Assembly (NCBI GenBank): GCA_009693055.1
Contig: SHYA01000003.1
Span: forward strand, 124,001-188,000
Reading direction: 5' to 3'
Length of the DNA: 64,000 nucleotides
Source of the DNA: Dehalococcoidia bacterium
GTDB lineage: Bacteria > Chloroflexota > Dehalococcoidia > Lucifugimonadales > SHYT01
How positions within the stretch are numbered: the first letter of the stretch is position 1; the number at the start of each line of letters is the position of its first letter. The notes below the pieces were generated by a model, which saw nothing but the letters and a program-made list of their open reading frames with translations, was not told the DNA's origin and did no database searches. Made by a program: the position numbers and the translations under genes. Of this stretch, positions 16,841-25,495 are shown one piece after another.

Positions 16841-18568
16841 CTAGCTCAGAGAAGGCCGGTAGTCCAGCAGCACCAGCCGTGGCGGCCCCGCTGGATCACG
16901 CTGGTCCCGTCCCACCGTGTACACGACGTCCAGTCGCGTGGCTTTGGGGGGAGGCTTGCCCGCTGTTCCGCCGCGCGACCCGAACACCACCATAGCCCAC
17001 ACCGCTCCTTCACTGCGGACCTTGAGCGCAAAGTGGCGCCCCTGCGCACCCATCTGCCGTGCGTGCACCACCTCGACGCCCCGCGTGAGAAACACCGGCT
17101 GAGGGTTTCCGACCCCGTGCGGAGCCAGCCGCTCTAAGAACGTGAACGTCTCGCCCAGCAAGTACCGGAGGGAGACCTCCGCGTCCACCGCGAGCGTGGG
17201 CGTCAGGTCCGCGCCGGCCAGAGCCTCCACCGCCACGGCGCGAAGCTCCCGCACCAGGGTTGGAAGCGCCTCGCTGGTGGCCGTGAACCCCGCGGCGCCA
17301 GCATGGCCGCCAAAACGGACGAATAGATGAGACACGCGGCTGAAGGCGTCCGCCAGGTTAAAGTCTGGCACGCTCCGTGCGCTGGCCCAGGCCAACCCGT
17401 CGCCTGCGGTGGCCACAATCGCGGGCCGGGTGAACTGGTCCACCAAGCGGCTCGCCACCAGGCCGTTGGTCCCAGGCGTGAAAGCCGGGTCTGCCAGAAA
17501 GAGCAGCTTATGCGCCGCCGCCTGTTCCTCCGCCTGAGGAAGCGCGTACTCCACCAGCTGCTGGGTGAGCTCCTGGCGCTCGCGGTTCCACTGCTCCAGC
17601 ATCTGCGCCCACGGCAGCGCCTCCTCCGTGGTCCGCGCCGTCAGCAGCTTAAAGCTCCCCTCCGCTGAGGCCATGCGGCCAGCCGCGTTGATGCGTGGCA
17701 CTAGGCTAAAGTTGAGCACCTCGCCGTCCAGCGCTCCCAGCGGGACGCCAGCCATAGCGCTCAGGGCGCGGAGTCCGGGGTTTTGGCTCCGCCGCATCCG
17801 CTCCAGTCCGCCCGTGAGGATAGCGCGGTTCTCTCCGACCAGCGGCGCGAGGTCCGCTATGGTCCCGATGGCCGCCATCTCCAACACGTCATCATCAAAC
17901 GGCCTGCCCACCTTGATGTTCAGCGCGTGCGCCAACTTGAAGGCGATCCCCGCTCCCGCCAGATACTGCAAGCCTTGCGTCCCGTTGGAAACGGGATCAA
18001 CGCCGTCAGGAGGGACGACGATCGCGGCAGCCGCCGGCCGCGGTCCCGTTGCTGCGTGGTGGTCCGTGATGATGGTCTCCATCCCGAGCCCGTTGGCCAG
18101 CTCAACCTCTTGCCACGCCGTGATCCCGTTGTCCACCGTGACCATGAGCGAGACGCCGTCGCGTTTGAGCCCTCGAATCGCCTCCGCATTCAGCCCGTGC
18201 CCCTCACGCGTCCGATGCGGCAGATACGAGACAACGTCCGCGCCGAGCCTGGAAAGGGCGGTGAAGAGGAGCGCCGTTGCTGTTACGCCGTCCGCGTCAA
18301 AGTCCCCGTACACGGCAACGCGTTCCTTCTGGCGAATAGCCAGGAGCACGCGCGTGACCGCCTGCTCCATGCCAGGCAACAAAAACGGGTCCCCAACGGA
18401 CGGGGGCTGAAGGAACGCCTGTGCCTGAGCGCGGGTGGCGATGCCCCGGTGATGGAGCAGCGCAGCCCACAGGAGCGGGACGCCGAGCTCGCGCGCAAGT
18501 CCCGGCGTAGCCTCAGGCAACAGGCGCCACCGCTTACCGCCGCCTGCCTCTACCCGCTCCCCTGTCAT
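16841..18568 (-). CDS. recJ: Single-stranded-DNA exonuclease RecJ
   Basis: A DHH-family 5'-3' exonuclease of about 575 residues used in recombination and mismatch repair. Motifs are YGDFDADGVTATALL (about 88), the VTVDNGI block, TDHHAATGPRP (DHH, about 167), RINAAGRM (about 300) and the GGHAGAAGFT glycine-rich DHHA1 motif (about 425). A C-terminal OB-like domain follows. A GTG at 18590-18592 would add eight residues, but ATG 18568 has GAGG eight bases upstream and is preferred. It lies directly downstream of fabF on the same strand. Confidence 0.93.
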   Translation of the reverse strand: MTGERVEAGGGKRWRLLPEATPGLARELGVPLLWAALLHHRGIATRAQAQAFLQPPSVGDPFLLPGMEQAVTRVLLAIRQKERVAVYGDFDADGVTATALLFTALSRLGADVVSYLPHRTREGHGLNAEAIRGLKRDGVSLMVTVDNGITAWQEVELANGLGMETIITDHHAATGPRPAAAAIVVPPDGVDPVSNGTQGLQYLAGAGIAFKLAHALNIKVGRPFDDDVLEMAAIGTIADLAPLVGENRAILTGGLERMRRSQNPGLRALSAMAGVPLGALDGEVLNFSLVPRINAAGRMASAEGSFKLLTARTTEEALPWAQMLEQWNRERQELTQQLVEYALPQAEEQAAAHKLLFLADPAFTPGTNGLVASRLVDQFTRPAIVATAGDGLAWASARSVPDFNLADAFSRVSHLFVRFGGHAGAAGFTATSEALPTLVRELRAVAVEALAGADLTPTLAVDAEVSLRYLLGETFTFLERLAPHGVGNPQPVFLTRGVEVVHARQMGAQGRHFALKVRSEGAVWAMVVFGSRGGTAGKPPPKATRLDVVYTVGRDQRDPAGPPRLVLLDYRPSLS

Positions 18569-18598
18569 CCGATAGTCCTCGAATCGCGTCACCGCACG

Positions 18599-19843
18599 TT
18601 ACTCGGAGAACCGGCGGAACACGAGCGTAGCGTTATGGCCCCCAAAACCGAGCGAGTTGGTGAGCGAGGCGCGCACGGTCCCTCTTCGAGCCGTCCACGG
18701 GGTGTAGTCCAGATCGCAGTCGGGGTCCGGCGTCTCCAGGTTGATCGTGGGGGGGATGCCGCCCGCCTTGATCGCGAGGACCGCAACGCCCGCCTCCACC
18801 GCGCCGGCGGCTCCCAGCAGGTGCCCCATCATGGACTTGGTGGAGCTGATGCGCACCTTGTACGCCTCCGGCCCGAAGACGGCCTTGATCGCCTCCGTCT
18901 CCGCCTTGTCGTTCATAGGGGTGGACGTGCCATGCGCGTTGACGTAGTCCACGTCTTGAGGCTCCAAGTGGGCATGGCTGAGGGCAATACGCATCGCGCG
19001 GGCCCCGCCCTCGCCAAACGGCGCCGGGCTTGTGATGTGATACGCGTCCGACGTGGCGCCGTACCCGGCCAACTCGGCCAGCGGCTCCGCGCCGCGGTCG
19101 AGCGCGTGCTCAAGTGTCTCCAGCAACAGCACACCCGCCCCTTCCGATATCACAAAGCCGTCTCGCTCCGCGTCAAACGGCCGGCACGCGCGCTCCGGCT
19201 CCTCGTTGCGCTTGGAGAGGGCGGCGCACGCGTTGAAACCCGCGATGCTAATGGGGCAAAGAGGCGCTTCTGTTCCTCCGCAGAAGGCCGCGTCCGCGTC
19301 CCCGCGCCGTAGCATCTCGTAGGCCTGCCCAATGGAGTCGGCGCCGCTCGCGCACGCCGAGGTCACGCCAAAGTTGGGGCCCTTGGCGCCCAGCACGATG
19401 GACACCTGCCCCGGCGCCATGTCCGTCAGCATCATGGGCATCAGGAAGGGGTTCACCCTGCTGGGGCCTTTCTCCCGCAGCGTGTCGTACTGCTGGGAAA
19501 GGCTCAGGATGCCGCCCAGGCAGCTCCCCACAATAACGGCCACGCGCTCGGCCTCCGAAGGCGCGACAGTGAACCTCGCCTGGCGCGCCGCTTCCAGACT
19601 GGCCGCGATGGCGAACTGGGTGAATCGGTCGGTGCGGCGGGCCTCCTTGCGGTCCAACATCGCCGTGGCGTCGAACCCCTTGACCTGACCCGCGATGCGC
19701 GTCTCAAAACCCGCCGGGTCAAAGGCCGTGATGGGGCCGATGCCCGATTTCCCCGCCATGAGGGCCTTCCATGTGCTGGCGGTATCCAGCCCCAGGGGAG
19801 TGACCATGCCGATGCCTGTGACCACCACACGACGCTGCGTCAC
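18599..19843 (-). CDS. fabF: 3-oxoacyl-ACP synthase II (FabF)
   Basis: A 414-residue condensing enzyme elongating acyl-ACP with malonyl-ACP in fatty-acid synthesis. The catalytic triad is visible: Cys in VTSACASGADS (about 161), His in VNAHGTSTPMNDK (about 302) and His in KSMMGHLLGAAGA (about 338). The C-terminal GFGGHNA is present. Length and motif spacing are normal for FabF. No ACP or other fab genes lie next to it. Confidence 0.95.
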   Translation of the reverse strand: MTQRRVVVTGIGMVTPLGLDTASTWKALMAGKSGIGPITAFDPAGFETRIAGQVKGFDATAMLDRKEARRTDRFTQFAIAASLEAARQARFTVAPSEAERVAVIVGSCLGGILSLSQQYDTLREKGPSRVNPFLMPMMLTDMAPGQVSIVLGAKGPNFGVTSACASGADSIGQAYEMLRRGDADAAFCGGTEAPLCPISIAGFNACAALSKRNEEPERACRPFDAERDGFVISEGAGVLLLETLEHALDRGAEPLAELAGYGATSDAYHITSPAPFGEGGARAMRIALSHAHLEPQDVDYVNAHGTSTPMNDKAETEAIKAVFGPEAYKVRISSTKSMMGHLLGAAGAVEAGVAVLAIKAGGIPPTINLETPDPDCDLDYTPWTARRGTVRASLTNSLGFGGHNATLVFRRFSE

Positions 19844-19890
19844 CCTGCCACCTCGTTCACCTTTTCAAGCTCCAGCCGCAGGGGCACGCA

Positions 19891-20136
19891 TCACCCTTGA
19901 ATACCCAGCTTCCGTGTGAGCTGCTCGTCTGTCGGCTCTACCAGGGCGGTGCCGTCCTCAAATACAATGGTCGGCGTGTTGAGCTTCCCATTGTTCTTGG
20001 ACATCGCGACGCGCCTGCCGGCTTCGTCACGCTCCACGTCAACCCACGTGTACGCCACCTTATGCGCGTCCAGCAACCCGCGGGAACGCTTGGTATCCTC
20101 GCACGTTGTCCTTCCGTACACGACGATGCGCGCCAT
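19891..20136 (-). CDS. Glutaredoxin-like protein, CxxT active site
   Basis: An 81-residue thioredoxin-fold protein of the glutaredoxin/NrdH-like group. It begins ARIVVYGRTTCEDTKRS, so the active site is C-E-D-T, not CPYC or CPDC; the second Cys is replaced by Thr, as in monothiol variants. The cis-Pro motif NTPTIVFEDG is intact. GGAGAGG sits just upstream of the ATG. Small proteins of this type reduce or bind thiols and disulfides; the partner is unknown. Confidence 0.85.
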   Translation of the reverse strand: MARIVVYGRTTCEDTKRSRGLLDAHKVAYTWVDVERDEAGRRVAMSKNNGKLNTPTIVFEDGTALVEPTDEQLTRKLGIQG

Positions 20137-20331
20137 GTGACCTCTCCTGTCCCATATTCGGTTTCACGTTGGTGACAGCTTGCGTCTGCCAGCCCGCCGG
20201 AAGTCAGCAATAACGTTCTGCGTCCATCATCATACCAACGCGGCGGGCCGGATGGAACCGCTGCGCAGCGCTTTTGCGCCCACTTGCGCATTTTGCTCCT
20301 CCACGTCAGGGATCCCAGCCAGCCCCCAGCG

Positions 20332-20384
20332 TGTCATTCTGAGCCGGAGTCCACTGAAGGTGGACGTAGGCGAAGAACCTCCCC
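20332..20384. repeat. TGTCATTCTGAGCCGGAG repeat copy
   Basis: Copy of the dispersed repeat with an inner hairpin (GTCCAC...GTGGAC) and a GAAGAACCTCCCC end. Confidence 0.6.
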
Positions 20385-20422
20385 AGCGCCTACGACGGGT
20401 CTGAGCCACGCGGTGGGGAGAT

Positions 20423-20450
20423 GCTGAGTCCCGACACGTCGGGACTCAGC
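20423..20450. repeat. Perfect inverted repeat, GAGTCCCGA core
   Basis: Arms of 12 bases (GCTGAGTCCCGA and its complement) around CACG. It shares the GAGTCCCGA/TCGGGACTC core with the palindrome at 5414-5443. Confidence 0.75.
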
Positions 20451-20558
20451 ACGACAATGAAAAGGCGGCCAACGAATAAACTGCCCTTGCCGAATCCGCC
20501 GCGAAAGGCTACCCTAGTGCACGGGAATCCTTCACATTCCGCGCAAGGGGGGCCAAGC

Positions 20559-21836
20559 GTGGGACTTGCTGTAAAGAAGATTACCGTCTTGGGCGCAGGC
20601 CAAATGGGTGCGGGCGCCACCGCCGTCTTTGGGCAGGACATGCCGGTCTACCTACTCAACCGCGCGCCCCTCAGCAAGGCGCAGCGCGGGGTTGAGGCCG
20701 CCGTCAACGCCGCCCGTACGAACTCGCTCAGAAAGACCGTGACGCCAGGCACGTACGAGGATGACCTCCAGCGCGCCGTCCAGGATTCTGACCTGATCAT
20801 TGAAACGATTGGCGAGGACATAGAGCTGAAGCGGCACTACTTCAAGCTGATTGACCAGTACCGCAAGCCGGGCACCATCGTCGCCACCGGCTCCTCCGGC
20901 CTCTCCGTCGCCTCGCTCGCCAAGGGGATGAGCGACGACTTCCGCCGCCACTTCCTGTGCATCCACCTCTACAACCCGCCCACGCGCCTGGTGGCCGTGG
21001 AGCTGGTGCCAGGGCCGGAGACGAAGCCGGAGGTGATGGAGTACGTGGCCGGCCTCATGGAAAAGACGTTCCGCAGGGTCGTGCTGTACGCCAAGGACAC
21101 ACCCGCGTACGCCGGCAACCGCATCGGCTTCAAGGTGCTCAACGAGGTGGCCCAGATGGTGCCCACCCACGGCGTCGCTATGCTTGATTACCTGCTGGGC
21201 ACCTACACCGGCCGCCTGCTGTCCCCGCTGGCCACCGTGGACCTCGTCGGGTGGGACGTGCATAAGGCGATTGTGGACAACGTCCGCCAGAACACCAAGG
21301 ACGAGGCGCATCAAGCCTTCGTCATGCCGCAGTACATGGAGGACGGGATCAAGGCGGGCAGGCTCGGCGACAAGACGCCTGACAAGGGCGGATTTTACAA
21401 GCGGGTCAGCAAGGAGAAGACCCTGGTGCTTGACATCAGGGCGGGCGGCTACGTGGAAGCCAAGGCGCCCAAGGTGCCGATTATTGAATCGGTCAAGCAG
21501 CTTATCAGGTACGGCAGCTCCCAGGAGGCGCTGCACGCGTTGTTCAGCAGCAACGAGCCCGAGGCCGCAATCGTGCGCAAGGGGATGCTGGGCTACCTGA
21601 GCTACGCCGGCATGCGCAACGGTGAAGTCTCCACCATGCAGGGCATCAACCGCGTGATGGGCTGGGGCTTCAACTGGTTCCCGCCGGACGCGATGACTGA
21701 CCTCATGGGCGTGGAGGAAACCAAGCGCCTCCTCACGAAGGAGGGGTTGCCCATCCCGCCCCATCTCACGGCCTATAAAGGTGGTAAGCTGTACCAGGAA
21801 GTGGACGACGAAGCTCGCTATCTGTTCGGGAGGTAG
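20559..21836 (+). CDS. 3-hydroxyacyl-CoA dehydrogenase
   Basis: A 425-residue NAD-dependent dehydrogenase of fatty-acid beta-oxidation. The Rossmann motif ITVLGAGQMGAG lies at residues 8-19; SDLIIETIGEDIELKR and the catalytic His region FLCIHLYNPP follow, then KDTPAYAGNRIGFKVLNE. It is longer than a plain two-domain HBDH and shorter than FadB; the extra C-terminal half resembles a second 3HCDH-C domain (GGFYKRV, then WGFNWFPPDAMTDLMG). GTG 20559 is chosen: AAGGGGGG lies upstream and the Rossmann strand starts there. The thiolase gene follows after 5 bases, making a beta-oxidation pair. Confidence 0.9.
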   Translation: MGLAVKKITVLGAGQMGAGATAVFGQDMPVYLLNRAPLSKAQRGVEAAVNAARTNSLRKTVTPGTYEDDLQRAVQDSDLIIETIGEDIELKRHYFKLIDQYRKPGTIVATGSSGLSVASLAKGMSDDFRRHFLCIHLYNPPTRLVAVELVPGPETKPEVMEYVAGLMEKTFRRVVLYAKDTPAYAGNRIGFKVLNEVAQMVPTHGVAMLDYLLGTYTGRLLSPLATVDLVGWDVHKAIVDNVRQNTKDEAHQAFVMPQYMEDGIKAGRLGDKTPDKGGFYKRVSKEKTLVLDIRAGGYVEAKAPKVPIIESVKQLIRYGSSQEALHALFSSNEPEAAIVRKGMLGYLSYAGMRNGEVSTMQGINRVMGWGFNWFPPDAMTDLMGVEETKRLLTKEGLPIPPHLTAYKGGKLYQEVDDEARYLFGR

Positions 21837-21841
21837 GACAC

Positions 21842-23080
21842 ATGGTTAGGATACTGGGGGGCTACCAGACCGACTTCGCCCGCAACTGGACCCGCGAGGG
21901 AAAGCATATCGTCGCTCCCATGAAGGAGGCGATCACCTCCTGCCTCGAGTCGGTGCGCATGGACGCCTCCGAGGTTGACACGATCCACGTTGGGAACTTC
22001 GCCGCCGAGCTGTACGCGATGCAGGGACACCTTGGCGCCATGGCGGTGGAGGCGGACGTCAAGTTCCGCGGCAAGCCCACCGCGCGCCACGAGGCCGCCT
22101 GCGCCTCCGGCGGCATCGCCCTCCTTGCCGCCTCCGCCGAGTTGGAGGCCAAGCGGTACAAGACCGCCCTGGTCGTCGGCGTTGAGCAGATGAAGACCGT
22201 GAACGCCGAGCAGGGCGGCGACTACCTTGGCACTGCCTCGTGGTACGAGCTTGAGGCGAAGGGCAAGGACTTCCCCTTCCCACGGCTGTTCGGCCAGCTC
22301 GGCAACGAGTACGTGCGCCGCTTTGACATCCCCGCCGAGGACTACATGGACTACCAGGCGTACCTCGCCGCCCTCATGTTCCGCAACGCTCGCAACAACC
22401 CTCGGGCCCAGACGCGCGAGTGGGCGATGGACCGCCAGCACGCCCGCGCGGAAGATAAGTTCAACATGCGCATCTCCCCGGAGATCAAGCTGAGCGACTG
22501 CTCCCAGGTCACGGATGGCGCCGTCGCGCTCGTCCTCGCCAGCGAGGAGTACGCCGCGGAGTACGCCCGCAAGCACGGCATCACCCTCTCGGAGATCCCC
22601 GCGCTGCTCGGCTGGGGCCACACGACAGCGCCCATCCAGCTCACCGACAAGCTGGCCGAGAGTAGGGGCCACAAGTACGTGCTGCCCCACGGCCGCACTG
22701 CGGTCACGCAGGCGTACGCCCGCGCCGGCATCTCCGGCCCTGAGCAGCTTGATGCCTACGAGTACCACGACTGCTTCACCACCACCGCCTACGCCTCCAT
22801 TGACCTGGTGGGCCTCACGGAGCCGGGCGAGAACCAGCGTGCCATTGAACAGGGCTGGCTGGAGATGGACGGCAAACTGCCGCTCAACCCCAGCGGCGGC
22901 CTCATCGGCTGCGGGCACCCCGTCGGCGCCACAGGCGTGCGGCAGGTGCTGGACGGCTACAAGCTCACCAGCGGCCAGGCCGGCGACTACCAGGTCCACC
23001 GCAAGAACAACCGCGTCCTCACCGTGAACATCGGCGGCAGCGGCACCACCACGGTCGCGTTCGTGGTCGGCAAACGCTAA
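21842..23080 (+). CDS. Thiolase (acetyl-CoA acetyltransferase family)
   Basis: A 412-residue thiolase-fold enzyme. The nucleophilic Cys is in HEAACASGG (about 87), and the general-base block CGHPVGATGV is at about 357. YEYHDCFTTTAY stands where the thiolase His motif (NEAFA) is usually found; this is the pattern of SCP2-type thiolases. It would cleave 3-ketoacyl-CoA or condense acyl-CoA. It lies 5 bases after the dehydrogenase gene and shares its message; a strong terminator follows. Confidence 0.9.
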   Translation: MVRILGGYQTDFARNWTREGKHIVAPMKEAITSCLESVRMDASEVDTIHVGNFAAELYAMQGHLGAMAVEADVKFRGKPTARHEAACASGGIALLAASAELEAKRYKTALVVGVEQMKTVNAEQGGDYLGTASWYELEAKGKDFPFPRLFGQLGNEYVRRFDIPAEDYMDYQAYLAALMFRNARNNPRAQTREWAMDRQHARAEDKFNMRISPEIKLSDCSQVTDGAVALVLASEEYAAEYARKHGITLSEIPALLGWGHTTAPIQLTDKLAESRGHKYVLPHGRTAVTQAYARAGISGPEQLDAYEYHDCFTTTAYASIDLVGLTEPGENQRAIEQGWLEMDGKLPLNPSGGLIGCGHPVGATGVRQVLDGYKLTSGQAGDYQVHRKNNRVLTVNIGGSGTTTVAFVVGKR

Positions 23081-23097
23081 GCGCATCCTGGTCATAC

Positions 23098-23143
23098 AAA
23101 CAAAAGGGAGGGGCCATCGCACGATGGCCCCTCCCTTTTGTTT
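23098..23143. terminator. Bidirectional rho-independent terminator
   Basis: A perfect 22-bp stem (23098-23119 and 23122-23143) with a 2-base loop and A- and T-rich ends, lying between the convergent thiolase (+) and lgt (-) genes. It can work in both directions. Confidence 0.92.
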
Positions 23144-23165
23144 AGCCTGGTTGTCCGCGGACCCT

Positions 23166-24461
23166 CTAAGTCCTGCGGGCTCCCGCCGCCGCGGGCAGCC
23201 GTTCTGACGGCGGCGCCGCCGGGGCCTCTCGCGGCACAACCGTCGCCCGGAACCCCAAGAGCAGCACGGTCACCAGGATGATGCCCAGCGAGATGAAGTG
23301 CGCCTCTTGCAGGCCAGCGGCCCACACCCTGTCAACGCGGTAGAACTGCATAAAGAACCGTCCAAAGGCGTAGAAGGCGAGATAGGCCACAAAGAGCATC
23401 CCGTCCGGCTTCAGTCGCTCTCGCACGAACGTCCACAAGAGCGCGAAGAGCAGCAGGTCGTAGAGGAGCTCGTAAGCCACGGTCGGGTGTGTCGCGGCCA
23501 AGCCATAGGTACGGAACGTTGGGCTGTCCGGATGGCTCCAGACCACTCCCCACGGCACGTCGGTGATCTTGCTGATGTGCTCTCCGTTGATGAGGTCCCC
23601 AATGCGGCCGATGGCTTGCCCGGGGAGCATGGCGAGCGCAGTGATGTCCGCAAGCTTGCCCGCGGGCACCTTGTAGAAGCGGGCGGCCGCCACGCCGCCG
23701 ATCAGGCCACCGAGGATGGCGCCCCACAGGGCGATGCCGCCGTTCCAGATGGCGACGATCTCCTCCGGGTTGGCCTGGTAAAAGTCCCAGTCATCAATGA
23801 CGTGGACGATGCGAGAGCCGACGATGCCGCCTATGACCGCCCAGATAGCGATCCCGTAGACGCTGTCAAGCGTCCTCGTGCGGGCCGCCGCTGTCGGCGC
23901 CACGACCCTGACCGCGCCGAGAACCCTCCCCTCCACAACGACCGGCTTCGTCATCACGAGGACTTCACCGGCCCTGAGCGTGCGCACCTGGCGCTCTTCG
24001 CGCCCCGCGAAGACGCCCTGCAGCTCCCTCCTGAGCGCGCGGCCGTCCTGGTGCTCCTCGGTCGTTGCCACGATGGCGCCGTCCCGCCCAATCACCGTCC
24101 AGCTTGTCCCCTCTTCCCTGCGGAGCGCGTCGACGGCGTTCTGTAGCTCAGCCTGGGACGCCTTGACGCGTTCGGGGGAGGCAGCATCCACCGGTTGCGG
24201 CTCACCGTGACCGTCATCCTCCTCGAGCCCCGGCGACGCCGCCTTCACCACGCGGAAAAAGCTCGTAGCGCTCCCAAGGGCCAGCTTCAAGAGCGGCTGC
24301 AACTCCAGCTCCAGCTTCCCCACGTGGAGATCGCTTCGGGACGACCAGCGGGCCGTGAGCACCACGGCGAGAGCTACCGCCACAAAGGCGAAGAACCCGT
24401 GCCAGCTCACGACGAAGCCGCCGGCATCAATCATGTTCGGGGTGATGTCGATGTTCAGCAT
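23166..24461 (-). CDS. lgt: Prolipoprotein diacylglyceryl transferase with ~150-residue inserted domain
   Basis: Lgt moves diacylglyceryl from phosphatidylglycerol to the lipobox Cys of lipoproteins. Family marks: first membrane segment with SWHGFFAFVAVALAV, WAVIGGIVGSRIVHVIDDW (about 200-220), NGGIALWGAILGG, the Lgt signature GRIGDLINGEH (about 285-295) and PTVAYELLYD. At 431 residues it is about 150 longer than usual. The extra part (about 42-195) falls between membrane segments 1 and 2 and includes WTVIGRDGAIVATTEE and VLVMTKPVVVEGRVLGAVRVV, a pattern like the ligand-sensing Cache/PAS fold. The E. coli His103 position is Trp here, as in actinobacterial enzymes. The insertion is in frame and surrounded by intact Lgt. 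Confidence 0.9.
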   Translation of the reverse strand: MLNIDITPNMIDAGGFVVSWHGFFAFVAVALAVVLTARWSSRSDLHVGKLELELQPLLKLALGSATSFFRVVKAASPGLEEDDGHGEPQPVDAASPERVKASQAELQNAVDALRREEGTSWTVIGRDGAIVATTEEHQDGRALRRELQGVFAGREERQVRTLRAGEVLVMTKPVVVEGRVLGAVRVVAPTAAARTRTLDSVYGIAIWAVIGGIVGSRIVHVIDDWDFYQANPEEIVAIWNGGIALWGAILGGLIGGVAAARFYKVPAGKLADITALAMLPGQAIGRIGDLINGEHISKITDVPWGVVWSHPDSPTFRTYGLAATHPTVAYELLYDLLLFALLWTFVRERLKPDGMLFVAYLAFYAFGRFFMQFYRVDRVWAAGLQEAHFISLGIILVTVLLLGFRATVVPREAPAAPPSERLPAAAGARRT

Positions 24462-24582
24462 GGTGTTTGGCCTTTCACGCGATGCTCAGAGCGCTGGACG
24501 TGGTCTTCCTTCTCCACATAAGGGAACGTACTCGCGTTTCCTTTTGGATGAGCCACGAGGATTCTTGGTGCGCGTTCGCCCT

Positions 24583-25467
24583 TTAGTGGATGCGCACGCC
24601 CACCTTCATCAGCACGTTAAACGTCGTCTGAATGTGGCGGCCCAAACCCAAGATCTCGGTGTCCAGGTCAAGCGCAAGGCCGAGAAGCTGGGGTAGGTGC
24701 AGGATCGGCAGGTCAATGTCCTTCCCGCTCTGCATCGCCGCCCGTGGCTGCGCGCCGTCCAGATTCAGGTGACACAGGGGGCACGGCGTCACCATACAGT
24801 CCGCCCCGTGCTGCTTCGCGTCCAGCGTGTGCTTGGCCACCATCCCCATGGACGCCTTTTCGTTGATAGTCAGGATGGGAAAGCCGCAGCACCGGGTCTT
24901 GCCCGGAAAGTCTACCACGCTGGCGCCGACGGCCTCAATAATCCGCTCCAGGGACTCCTGGCGCTCCGGCCGCTCGTCGTAGCCCAGGACGCTGGTGGGC
25001 CGCACGATGTAGCAGCCATAGAACGGCGCTACCCGCAGCCCCGCCAGCGGACGCACCACCCTCTTCTTGACCTCGTCCACGCCAATGTCTTCCGCCAGCA
25101 CCCAGAGCAGGTGCTTGATCTCCACCGTGCCTTGATACGTCAGGCCCTCCTCACCGATGACCTGGTTGACCTGAGCGCGGTAGGCCTCGTCGCGCAGGCG
25201 GGCGTGCGCCTGGGCCATGACCCCCTGGCACGTGCTGCAGATGGTCATGATCGGGAGGCCCTTTTGCTCCGCCATCGCAAAGGTGCGCGCGTTGAGGCAG
25301 TCGCCCAGGAGGCGGTTCTTCTCCTGGAGCACGCCGGCCCCGGTGCAGGACGCGCCCTTCATCTCGTCAAGCTCAATCCCAAAGGCGTCCGCCACCGCCG
25401 TGGCCGACGAGTAAAGCTCCGGACATCCTCCTCGCGCGACGCACCCCGGGTAGAAGGCAAATTTCAC
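24583..25467 (-). CDS. sdhE: CCG-domain (HdrB/SdhE-like) subunit of succinate/fumarate reductase
   Basis: A 294-residue protein with two cysteine-rich CCG domains as in heterodisulfide reductase HdrB, TfrB C-terminal halves and the SdhE subunit of type-E succinate:quinone reductases. The first domain has GCVARGGCPELY, SCTGAG and ICSTCQG; the second has FYGCYIVRP, RCCGFP and TPCPLCHLNLD. Such domains bind an unusual [4Fe-4S] cluster and pass electrons to quinone or thiol acceptors. It is third in the operon after sdhA and sdhB; no SdhC/SdhD membrane anchors are present. The exact electron acceptor is not determined. Confidence 0.88.
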   Translation of the reverse strand: MKFAFYPGCVARGGCPELYSSATAVADAFGIELDEMKGASCTGAGVLQEKNRLLGDCLNARTFAMAEQKGLPIMTICSTCQGVMAQAHARLRDEAYRAQVNQVIGEEGLTYQGTVEIKHLLWVLAEDIGVDEVKKRVVRPLAGLRVAPFYGCYIVRPTSVLGYDERPERQESLERIIEAVGASVVDFPGKTRCCGFPILTINEKASMGMVAKHTLDAKQHGADCMVTPCPLCHLNLDGAQPRAAMQSGKDIDLPILHLPQLLGLALDLDTEILGLGRHIQTTFNVLMKVGVRIH

Positions 25468-25495
25468 GCCGTCCTCCTTACGCCGGCCAGGGCAC

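Larger units (their letters stand above)
20137..20558. other. Intergenic region with repeats
   Basis: About 420 bases between the divergent glutaredoxin-like gene and the 3-hydroxyacyl-CoA dehydrogenase gene. It contains a TGTCATTCTGAG repeat (20332-20384) and a perfect inverted repeat (20423-20450). The upstream extension of the dehydrogenase frame (from 20421) runs through this repeat and is not taken as coding. Confidence 0.5.
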
